From: Planctomycetota bacterium
GTDB lineage: Bacteria > Planctomycetota > PUPC01 > JACPCR01
DNA length: 6,134 bases
Assembly: GCA_030740295.1 (NCBI GenBank)
Contig: JASLXP010000223.1
Coordinates: 1-6,134 of the forward strand
Direction of reading: 5' to 3'
Shown here: piece by piece, positions 1-6,134 of the stretch
How positions within the stretch are numbered: position 1 is the stretch's first letter
Layout: each line of letters opens with the position of its first letter
Made by a program: the position numbers and the translations under genes
Notes under the pieces: generated by a model
Told to the model about the DNA's origin: nothing
What the model saw: only the letters and a program-made list of their open reading frames with translations
The model's database searches: none

Positions 1-734
1 CAGCCGAAGAGGCAAAAGCAGCCCTGCTGGCTCAGATCACAGAGGAGGCCGAGTCCGAAGAAGCTGAACTTGGTGAAGAGTATGAACTGGACGAAGAGGA
101 CGAGTTCGACGAAGAGGACGAGCTTGATGAAGAGGGCGAGTTGGATGAAGAGGATGGAGCCAAAAAGGAAGACGGGAAGAAAGAGGGAGAAAAGAAAGAA
201 GACGATCCAGAAGGTGAAGATGATGAAGCGTTTCATGAGATTGCCCCTGGTATTGGCCTCGAAGGATTCGTTTCCTGGCACTGGACTCGCCTCGGCAATC
301 GCAAGTTTGGCTCGATGAGCTTTGGCAATATGAGTGGCTGCATGTTCAGTTGCGGCCAGCAGATCGTCATTGCCAGCATCAATGACGGCAGGGGCATCCG
401 TGCCTTTGGCCGGGAGCAGGTGAAAACTGTCGTTGATGCGCTCAATCCGAACGATCGGAAGTGGGAACTGAATCTGCCCGGCGGATATCAGACGACGGCC
501 ATGGTGGTCTGCCGCGGCTCTGTTGTCGTTGGCGGAGGCGTCTACGGTCCGGGCAGGGGAACCGGTCGGGGCTTCGTCCAGGTACTGTCGGGAGAAAAGG
601 GCGAGAAAGCCGCCGAACGCATGTTCCCCTCCCCCTTGACCTACAACGGCCTTGCCGTCGCAGATGGCAAGGTTTACGCAACGTTCGCCGATGGTTCCGC
701 TGTATGCCTCGGCGAGAAGCCTCCTCCTGAATAA
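1..734 (+). CDS. PQQ-repeat-like beta-propeller protein with acidic insert, 3' end only (5' truncated)
   Basis: The frame is open from the left edge (first full codon at base 3) to TAA at 732-734, giving 243 visible residues; the true start lies outside the window. Visible residues 1-16 look helical (AEEAKAALLAQITEE). Residues about 17-75 are a Glu/Asp/Lys-rich low-complexity stretch. Residues about 80-243 are beta-strand-rich with Gly turns, and the last blade, SPLTYNGLAVADGKVYATF followed by ADGSAVCLG, matches the 'DG-lAvadGklYv-t-DG-v-cLg' pattern that closes PQQ-enzyme-like/BamB-like propellers. Such propellers are common as exported proteins in Planctomycetota and relatives. No catalytic PQQ-dehydrogenase residues can be assigned in the visible part, so a binding or scaffold role is as likely as enzymatic activity. 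The gene stops two bases before the next start, which points to an operon. The fold call is fairly secure; the function is not. Confidence 0.8.
   Translation, partial: AEEAKAALLAQITEEAESEEAELGEEYELDEEDEFDEEDELDEEGELDEEDGAKKEDGKKEGEKKEDDPEGEDDEAFHEIAPGIGLEGFVSWHWTRLGNRKFGSMSFGNMSGCMFSCGQQIVIASINDGRGIRAFGREQVKTVVDALNPNDRKWELNLPGGYQTTAMVVCRGSVVVGGGVYGPGRGTGRGFVQVLSGEKGEKAAERMFPSPLTYNGLAVADGKVYATFADGSAVCLGEKPPPE
69..158 (+). repeat. Five 18-bp in-frame tandem units encoding an acidic hexapeptide
   Basis: Units lie at 69-86, 87-104, 105-122, 123-140 and 141-158. They encode LGEEYE, LDEEDE, FDEEDE, LDEEGE and LDEEDG. The second and third are nearly identical in DNA (GACGAAGAGGACGAG core); the outer ones have diverged, mostly by synonymous GAC/GAT and Leu-codon changes. 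The array sits inside the acidic low-complexity segment of the beta-propeller gene and keeps its frame. It is a coding minisatellite, probably grown by replication slippage, and copy number may differ between strains. Confidence 0.85.
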
Positions 735-736
735 TC

Positions 737-1558
737 GTGATTCGCTCCTCGGCTATGCTCATGGTCTGCCTCTGCGGTGTTGCCTTGCTGACCGGAGAAG
801 CGAGGGAGTTTGAGGTCCGCCTGCTGAAAGGGGATGGAAAAAATGGAATTTGGGGAACGAAGGAATTCAGCATGCACGTCAGCGCTCTGGGCGTCATCCG
901 TTACCTGCAGGTCAACGGCAAAGAACTCATCTGGCAGGCCGCCGCCCTCTACACCCGACCCGTTGCGCCCGGTGCAGAGCAAGGTCTGCGGACCGTGCAG
1001 GGCGAAGGTTTCGGCAAGAGAGGACTTACCATGGCGGCGCCCCTTCGGAAAACAGAGAGCCAACATGGGAAACGAATATTCGAATTCACGCACCAGATAG
1101 CCAAGCCACAGATTCTCGAAGGTCGGACCCTCTGCGAAGTAAAACAGCGTATTGTCATTACCCCTACCGGCGAAATCGATGTCACCTACGACTGCCATTG
1201 GCTGGAGACAATCCGCTGGCACGGCTTCGACATCCTGATCATCTTCAACAAGGAATCGGTGAACCGCCGCCGATGTATCGTGTATGCAAAGGACAGTGTG
1301 CACGATCACGTGCTCGAGCTCGACCAGGGCTCGGCGATCAAGAATCGCATCCGTGACGAGCTGAAACAATTATGCATCTGGTCTGCCGAAGGCCCGATCC
1401 ATCTCCTGTGGCAGGAAAGAGCCAGCTCCAGATTCAGTTGGTACAAAGGTGCCGAGACCTACTTCCGTCCTCCAGCCGTGCCCTACCGTGGCATCGTCTA
1501 CAAAGGCCAGCGAAGCCGAATCGCCTATCGCATATTGCTGCCGGTCTCGCAGCAGTAG
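737..1558 (+). CDS. Predicted secreted beta-sandwich protein of unknown function (273 aa)
   Basis: This frame runs from GTG to TAG. I chose GTG at 737 because it lies two bases after the upstream stop and gives the signal peptide a positive n-region (M-I-R-S-S). The ATGs at 755 and 761 are alternatives but lose that charge. No convincing Shine-Dalgarno precedes any of them, so reinitiation after the upstream gene is likely. Residues about 6-22 (hydrophobic core AMLMVCLCGVALLTG, then GEA before Arg23) fit a signal peptide with type I cleavage after Ala22; there is no proper lipobox. The rest alternates short beta strands and Gly/Asn turns, with LGVIRYLQVNGKELIW near residues 51-66 and EVKQRIVITPTGEIDVTYD from 134. 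Both resemble galactose-mutarotase-like supersandwich folds and the N-terminal domain of the downstream giant protein. No catalytic residues were identified. A sugar-binding or accessory role near the cell surface is an inference from fold type and neighbours. Confidence 0.8.
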   Translation: MIRSSAMLMVCLCGVALLTGEAREFEVRLLKGDGKNGIWGTKEFSMHVSALGVIRYLQVNGKELIWQAAALYTRPVAPGAEQGLRTVQGEGFGKRGLTMAAPLRKTESQHGKRIFEFTHQIAKPQILEGRTLCEVKQRIVITPTGEIDVTYDCHWLETIRWHGFDILIIFNKESVNRRRCIVYAKDSVHDHVLELDQGSAIKNRIRDELKQLCIWSAEGPIHLLWQERASSRFSWYKGAETYFRPPAVPYRGIVYKGQRSRIAYRILLPVSQQ

Positions 1559-1570
1559 AACTGAGAGAAC

Positions 1571-1633
1571 ATGAAAATCAGAGACGCGTATTATCATCTG
1601 AGCGGCACCGGCAACGTGGCGTTCTTTCCATGA
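1571..1633 (+). CDS. Possible 20-codon leader ORF overlapping an ATG of the next gene
   Basis: ATG at 1571 reads 20 codons (MKIRDAYYHLSGTG...AFFP) to TGA at 1631-1633. A purine-rich GAGAGAA lies just upstream and could serve as a weak ribosome binding site. The stop overlaps an in-frame ATG of the large downstream gene at 1630 in an ATGA arrangement, the classic layout for translational coupling. The peptide is not recognised, has no run of one amino acid to suggest an attenuator, and could easily be a chance ORF. If real, it would feed ribosomes to the start at 1630 or 1654. Confidence 0.2.
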   Translation: MKIRDAYYHLSGTGNVAFFP

Positions 1634-1635
1634 CC

Positions 1636-1640
1636 AGGGA
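1636..1640 (+). promoter_or_regulatory. Likely ribosome binding site of the giant GH42-like gene
   Basis: AGGGA lies 13 bases ahead of the ATG at 1654, somewhat further than ideal. Nothing like a Shine-Dalgarno precedes the alternative ATG at 1630, where the upstream bases are pyrimidine-rich (GCGTTCTTTCC). Together with the signal peptide that begins right at 1654, this favours the downstream start. Confidence 0.4.
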
Positions 1641-1653
1641 TATTGAAAATCTG

Positions 1654-4600
1654 ATGATTTACAGAAAGAGTCTGCATCTAACTTGCCTGCTTCTGTCGAT
1701 CTCTTTCCTCTTGTCCGCGGAGCAGGCTGTTCTTCAGGAACAGAATGCTGGCGAGGGCAAGAAGTTCATCCTGGAAAATCGTTTCCTTCGGGCCGTCTTC
1801 AGCGCTCAAAATGGCGGGAAGTGCAACGAGCTCTTTTTCAAGCCTGCTAAGAAACATCTCGTGGATCGGGACCAGGGGTGGTTGCTGGGGAGCCGTATCT
1901 GGAACTATGCGGACGACGATCTCTATTTTCAGTGGCAGAAAGGTGCATGGGAAAGCGAGGTGCAGCGGGCGCAAGGAGAGGTAGCGCTCGTTCTTCGAAG
2001 CAAAGGGAAGGTGGGCTTCACGCGCTCCACGACTTTTGAAAAACGCATCGCACTGCGTGATGGCGAATCCATGCTGCATGTAACCCACTCGTTTCACGTT
2101 GGGCAGGAACTGATGGTGCCGCAGAAAATCGGGCTCTGGTTTTCACATCGGTGCGGCGCCACAGGCGAGCCGAACCGATACTACTTTCCCCTCGATGACG
2201 GTATTGTCTCACTCGATCCTGCGACAGGGCCAAACCAGGTGTTTTTCTACAATCCCTCCCGCGGCTGGGCGGGCTTTGTCGGGAAGAGCAGGACCGGTCT
2301 GTGCTTCAATATGGAATTTCGGCGCCTGATGTGCTTCTACCAGTGGTCAGGCACTCCGCCAACTTTTGAATGGGCTTTCAGATCCGCGGACATCAAGAAT
2401 GGTGACAGCCTTCGGACCGAAGAGAAGATCATCGCGTTCACCGGGCTGCCGCGGATCAACGGATCCGGAAGCGGGGTAGCCGCCGGGTTGGACACTCCTG
2501 ACAAATGTTCGCTCGACGAAGCGAAGAAGGGCTTCCAGGTTTCAGTGGCGATGGCTTCTGGGAGAAAGACCAACGGCAACGTAGAAGTGTCTGTTCGGCG
2601 GCTCCCGGATGGCAAGGCACGCTCGGTCCTGAAGCAGGAAGCTGAGCTGAGTGCGGGAGAGACCAGGTCGCTGCCGTTCAAACTTGCATTCGATGAAGAC
2701 GGCACGTGGGAAATCCGCGGGACTCTCAATTCCGGGAACGATACGGAACTGATGGAATTTGCCGGCCCTGTGACGGTAGGCAAAGCCACTGCGCCGATCC
2801 GGATTCGCCCAAGGGAAGTGCGCATCGGTCGAAAGAGTGAACGATTTGAGGATCGTGTTCCGCCCCGTGGCACGGCGCCGAAGGACCTTACACTTCGCAC
2901 GGATATCGAGACCCCCCATGTGCCGTGGGCGCGGCCCTATAGTGGCGGCAAACTCCGAGTGCTGGTGCTGACATCATCGCTGACCGGTCGCGAAGCGGTC
3001 GAGATGTCACAGCGTCTTGACATGGAGATCATCTGGGTCACGGCCGGGAGCCAGTATGAGCTCAATTCCTTCTCCTACCTTTTCAATCGCAAGACCTTCC
3101 TTGTCGCGCATACGAATCACTACATCGAAGAGAAGCTGAAACAGCCGGTGGATGCCATTCTGATCGGCGGCCTGCGCGGCGACCTCTTCACGGACAAAGT
3201 CATCGATCTCCTGCGCAAGAGAATTGAGGAGGGAGCCGGCCTGGTCTATGCCGGGCCGAATCGCTGCCCGGACAAACTTCAGGATTTGCTGCCGGTGCGC
3301 AAAGAGAAGCATCTCCGCTACCGAAATGGTCAGTGGCAGAAAGCCGGAAAGCACTACATCACATCTGGCGTCCCCTTCGAGGTCTTACCGAAAACGGATT
3401 ACGTCTTCTTCGAGGCAAAGACCGACCAGATAGCGTCCATCGAGGGCCGGCCATTAGTGGTCGCAAGCGAAGGGCCAGGCAAAGGCCGTGTGGTGGTCCT
3501 GGGCTACAACACAAGCTGGCAGGGGGCGGGCTCCTACAAGTGCGGCATCACACCTTGGCTGGAGAAGCCCGCGCAGAGGTTTCCGTACTGGGAATACCAT
3601 TTCTCGCTGCTGGCCAAATCACTTGTCTGGGCCGCGAAAAAGGAATCTTCATTTGAGCTCCTGAACATCGTTGCAAACCAACAGAAGGGCGAAGCACAAC
3701 TGTCGCTCGATCTCAACAACCTTGCAGAACCGCTGGAAGCGGATTTTGAGATACGAGCTGGCGATGCCTGGGGAAGGGAACTCCACCGCACGACTCAGAA
3801 GAGAAACGTCGCCAAAGGTGCGAATTCATTCGCTTTCAGCCTTTCGAATACGCTTGCCGGCGGGCTCAATCTGATCGATGTCGTTGTGAGAACCGAAGGG
3901 AAATCCATGGTCTGGGGTACTGCTCACATTCACATCAAGAGAAGCGCCCGGATACTGGACCTCACCTTTGACAGGAAGATTTACCGGCCGCTCGAACGTG
4001 CGAAACTGGAAGTGGGGATCGAGACGGGCGCGGACCCGAAAGACCTCAAACTCACAGCAGACTTCACCGACTCTCTGGGGCGTCATCTGCGGCGAGAGAT
4101 TCAGGCGGTGAAAGCGGCCTTCAAAGGAATGACTTCCTTCGAATTCCCAATCGGCAGTCCGATCGCAACGGAACTGAAGGCGCGCGTGACTCTCAGCGAT
4201 GGAGACGAGCTCCTGGCTGTTGCCGAAACCGATGCCATCATGCTGCCGGAGAAATTTGCCAACCGCAAATGGAGTGACTGGGAGAGCGCAGTCTGGGGTG
4301 GGGCCGCGGGAGCTTACGAGAGGGAGTACCTGGTTCCCTACCGTGCGAGACTGCTCAAGCAATACGGCATTACAGCGGTGCTCGCCTCGGCCAATTGGAC
4401 CTACGAACGAGAATACCATGATGCGGTGAGGGCGGGCTTCCAGATCATGCCGATGAGCGTCGCTTACGGCGCCATTAACATCGGACACCGTGCGCCCAAA
4501 GGAAAGCTCTCTTTCCAGGAAGCCCGTGCCGAATATCAGAAGACGCACGAACGGAAGTTTCTCGCCCGGCCAATCTGTCTCAACGATCCCAATGACCTCA

Positions 4601-6134
4601 GACCTTCGGCACAGAAACTCGAAAAACTCGCCAATTTCTGCGGGGAGCTTGCACCCATCGGCTACAACCTCGGCGATGAAATGAGCACCACTCATTACGT
4701 CTCGCCGTTCGACTATGATTTCGGAGAAACGTGTCTGGCAGCATTCCGCAAGTGGCTTCAGCCTCGACACAAGAACCTTGACGCGCTGAACGAGGCGTGG
4801 GGAACGAAATTCGAGAAGTGGGAAGACGTTGCACCCATGACCGCGTACGAGGTGAAAGGCCGGGGTAATTACGCGCCCTGGGCAGAACACCGTGCGTTCA
4901 TGGATGAGACCTTTGCACGCTATTTCGAGTGGGTCCGTAAGACACTGCGAAAGGGCGATCCCAATGCAACCGTCGGGCTTTCCGGCAGCCAGGCCGCGGA
5001 AGCCTACGGCGGATACAACTGGCCTCGACTGATCCAATCGCTCGACTTCATGCAGAGCTACGATCACCACAATACCGGCGACATGCACCGCTCCTTCCGC
5101 GCTCAGATTCCGCGCCTGCCCTGGTATGGCTACATGACGCGCGATCCGCGTTCGCGAGGACGCCTGTGGATGCGGCTGTTCAATGGGAACCAGGGCGGCT
5201 CATTCTTCAAAGAGATTTCCATGTTTTTCCCGGACGGGCACCCGCACCCGGCAACCGCGGAAGCCGCAACGGTCACTGCCGAGCTGCAGAATGGAACTGC
5301 CGCCCTGATCCGGCGTCTGAAAAGCGTCCACAGCATCGGCATCCACTACAGCCAGGCGAGCATACGTGCTGCATTCATCAGCGGCGAGGCTGCCCGGTTC
5401 CGCAATAACCGGATGGGCTGGGTAAAGGCATTCGAAGACATTGGATTCCAGTGCGAGTTTCTGGACCGTGCACGAATCGAGAAAGGCGAGCTTGCCCGGC
5501 GCGGGTACAAGGCGTTCGTCCTTCCATACTCGGTTGCCATTTCAGACGGCGAAGCCAGAGCCTTTGCAGATTTCGTCAAGTCGGGCGGGTTGCTGCTGGC
5601 GGACGGAAAGACCGGCCTGATGGACGGACTGTGCCGAACTCGAAACACGGCGCCTCTCGACGGGCTTTTTGGAATCGCTCGCGAGAAGATCGATCCCCTC
5701 GTCCCGCTTGCCGATGGCGAAGCGCTCTATCTCGAGGACAGCGGCAATTGCACGGTCAAGGGCCTCCGCTTTGATGTCTCGGCGGCAGAGCCACACTTGA
5801 GAGCAGCGGCTTCTCTCGGCCGCCTCAGCCAATCTCCGCTTGGCGCGGTTGGATCGTCCGGCAAGGGGAAGGCCGTTCTGGTCAACCACTTCTTCAATTC
5901 TTATGGCAGGCGCCAGCAATTGGGCATCGAGAAACCGATGCGAAATCTTGTCCGCAATCTGCTGAAGCTGCGAGACATCGAGCCAGCAGTGAAAATCAAG
6001 CCGTCGAAAGATCCTGATGCCCTGTTCTATGTGGCCCAGTTCAAACAGGGCGCGGCCCAATACGTGGGAGTGGTAAATCGGGATACTGATGCAGCCGGGA
6101 ATCAGGCCGCGGGTTACTCCATCGAGTTCCCGGT
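1654..6134 (+). CDS. Giant exported GH42-like glycosidase (beta-galactosidase-like) with two GATase-like domains, 3' truncated
   Basis: One frame stays open to the right edge, about 1,493 codons. ATG 1654 is chosen because a clean signal peptide starts there: MIYRK, the core LTCLLLSISFLL, then cleavage near LSA/E (Ala22). The in-frame ATG at 1630 would add eight residues and lacks a ribosome site. Domains by residue: 36-270 mutarotase-like beta-sandwich; 294-375 Ig-like; 433-665 GATase/ThuA-like (KLRVLVL strand, EEGAGLVYAGP elbow near 525-535, GKGRVVVLGYN at 609); 665-865 two beta-sandwiches; 869-1220 GH42-like TIM barrel; 1224-1448 GH42 middle 'trimerisation' domain, also GATase-like (SGGLLLADG at 1310, GKGKAVLVNHFFN at 1403); then a C-terminal sandwich cut by the edge. 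GH42 support: LGDEMS with candidate acid/base Glu1009, then FRKWL and LNEAWGTKF at 1045, both family hallmarks. A nucleophile Glu is not evident (WYGYMTRDP at 1157). Ordinary GH42 enzymes have about 650-700 residues, so about 860 residues are an N-terminal extension. It probably acts on a glycan outside the cytoplasm; substrate unknown. Confidence 0.85.
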   Translation, partial: MIYRKSLHLTCLLLSISFLLSAEQAVLQEQNAGEGKKFILENRFLRAVFSAQNGGKCNELFFKPAKKHLVDRDQGWLLGSRIWNYADDDLYFQWQKGAWESEVQRAQGEVALVLRSKGKVGFTRSTTFEKRIALRDGESMLHVTHSFHVGQELMVPQKIGLWFSHRCGATGEPNRYYFPLDDGIVSLDPATGPNQVFFYNPSRGWAGFVGKSRTGLCFNMEFRRLMCFYQWSGTPPTFEWAFRSADIKNGDSLRTEEKIIAFTGLPRINGSGSGVAAGLDTPDKCSLDEAKKGFQVSVAMASGRKTNGNVEVSVRRLPDGKARSVLKQEAELSAGETRSLPFKLAFDEDGTWEIRGTLNSGNDTELMEFAGPVTVGKATAPIRIRPREVRIGRKSERFEDRVPPRGTAPKDLTLRTDIETPHVPWARPYSGGKLRVLVLTSSLTGREAVEMSQRLDMEIIWVTAGSQYELNSFSYLFNRKTFLVAHTNHYIEEKLKQPVDAILIGGLRGDLFTDKVIDLLRKRIEEGAGLVYAGPNRCPDKLQDLLPVRKEKHLRYRNGQWQKAGKHYITSGVPFEVLPKTDYVFFEAKTDQIASIEGRPLVVASEGPGKGRVVVLGYNTSWQGAGSYKCGITPWLEKPAQRFPYWEYHFSLLAKSLVWAAKKESSFELLNIVANQQKGEAQLSLDLNNLAEPLEADFEIRAGDAWGRELHRTTQKRNVAKGANSFAFSLSNTLAGGLNLIDVVVRTEGKSMVWGTAHIHIKRSARILDLTFDRKIYRPLERAKLEVGIETGADPKDLKLTADFTDSLGRHLRREIQAVKAAFKGMTSFEFPIGSPIATELKARVTLSDGDELLAVAETDAIMLPEKFANRKWSDWESAVWGGAAGAYEREYLVPYRARLLKQYGITAVLASANWTYEREYHDAVRAGFQIMPMSVAYGAINIGHRAPKGKLSFQEARAEYQKTHERKFLARPICLNDPNDLRPSAQKLEKLANFCGELAPIGYNLGDEMSTTHYVSPFDYDFGETCLAAFRKWLQPRHKNLDALNEAWGTKFEKWEDVAPMTAYEVKGRGNYAPWAEHRAFMDETFARYFEWVRKTLRKGDPNATVGLSGSQAAEAYGGYNWPRLIQSLDFMQSYDHHNTGDMHRSFRAQIPRLPWYGYMTRDPRSRGRLWMRLFNGNQGGSFFKEISMFFPDGHPHPATAEAATVTAELQNGTAALIRRLKSVHSIGIHYSQASIRAAFISGEAARFRNNRMGWVKAFEDIGFQCEFLDRARIEKGELARRGYKAFVLPYSVAISDGEARAFADFVKSGGLLLADGKTGLMDGLCRTRNTAPLDGLFGIAREKIDPLVPLADGEALYLEDSGNCTVKGLRFDVSAAEPHLRAAASLGRLSQSPLGAVGSSGKGKAVLVNHFFNSYGRRQQLGIEKPMRNLVRNLLKLRDIEPAVKIKPSKDPDALFYVAQFKQGAAQYVGVVNRDTDAAGNQAAGYSIEFP

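Larger units (their letters stand above)
1559..1653 (+). other. Spacer between the 273-aa gene and the giant gene
   Basis: This 95-base stretch contains the possible leader ORF and the AGGGA motif. I see no strong inverted repeat followed by a T run, so no intrinsic terminator, and no convincing -35/-10 pair. Read-through from the upstream genes is therefore the simplest view. Confidence 0.45.

Noticed and set aside
70..318. 82-codon plus-strand ORF rich in Lys, Arg and Met
   Set aside because: It is the +1 reading of the acidic GAA/GAG/GAT repeat (the KRTS/MKR pattern follows from the repeat period) and overlaps the supported propeller frame.
737..830. The 273-aa protein as a lipoprotein
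   Set aside because: Cys11 and Cys13 lie inside the hydrophobic core and are not preceded by an L-[AS]-[GA] lipobox; a type I signal peptide ending at GEA fits better.
674..1369. 231-codon minus-strand ORF over the 273-aa gene
   Set aside because: It is in antisense register with the plus-strand gene, which has a signal peptide, operon spacing and fold-like sequence; the minus product has no recognisable feature.
2337..2919. Two overlapping minus-strand ORFs of 187 and 125 codons
   Set aside because: They overlap each other and lie over the coherent Ig-like region of the giant protein. Their Ser/Arg/Pro-rich composition is typical of out-of-frame reading of G+C-rich coding DNA.
3826..5088. 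420-codon ORF on the minus strand inside the giant gene
   Set aside because: Its codons are the exact reverse complements of the sense codons, so it stops only where the sense strand uses TCA, TTA or CTA, which this gene rarely uses. It ends at a sense TCA (Ser) at 3826-3828. The sense frame has recognisable domains throughout; the antisense product has none.
5542..6060. 172-codon minus-strand ORF
   Set aside because: It has the same in-register antisense relation and ends at a sense TCA at 5542. It lies entirely over the trimerisation domain of the giant gene.

Overview
The window shows three genes in a row on the + strand, tightly spaced and probably one transcript. Both ends are cut inside genes. 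The organism looks like a free-living bacterium of the Planctomycetota/Verrucomicrobiota/Lentisphaerota type, or a related uncultured phylum. That guess rests on a PQQ-repeat-like beta-propeller with an acidic insert, a secreted glycosidase-like protein of more than 1,490 residues, and moderately G+C-rich codon use that avoids TTA, CTA and TCA. There is no rRNA or other marker, so the taxonomy is inference only.

Layout. Bases 1-734 are the 3' end of a gene for a beta-propeller protein whose visible part begins with a Glu/Asp/Lys-rich low-complexity segment containing five 18-bp tandem units. Two bases after its stop, a GTG opens a 273-residue predicted secreted protein (737-1558) of unknown function that looks all-beta. 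A 95-base spacer (1559-1653) holds a possible 20-codon leader ORF, the likely ribosome binding site of the next gene and no visible terminator. From 1654, or possibly 1630, to the right edge runs one uninterrupted frame of about 1,493 codons. It encodes an exported multidomain protein: signal peptide, mutarotase-like beta-sandwich, Ig-like domain, first glutamine-amidotransferase-like (GATase-like) domain, two further beta-sandwich domains, GH42-like TIM barrel, second GATase-like domain (the GH42 'trimerisation' domain) and the start of a C-terminal sandwich.

How the genes may work together. Genes 2 and 3 carry export signals and gene 1 belongs to a mostly exported fold class, so the cluster probably acts in the periplasm or at the cell surface, perhaps on a galactose-containing or other complex glycan. 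The substrate cannot be read from the sequence. The most notable points are that the GH42-like barrel keeps a Gly-Asp-Glu at the acid/base position but seems to lack the nucleophile Glu, that one polypeptide holds two copies of the GATase-like fold, and that the 273-residue protein resembles the N-terminal domain of its giant neighbour.

No tRNA, rRNA, mobile element, CRISPR array or terminator was recognised. The long ORFs on the minus strand are shadows caused by codon bias.
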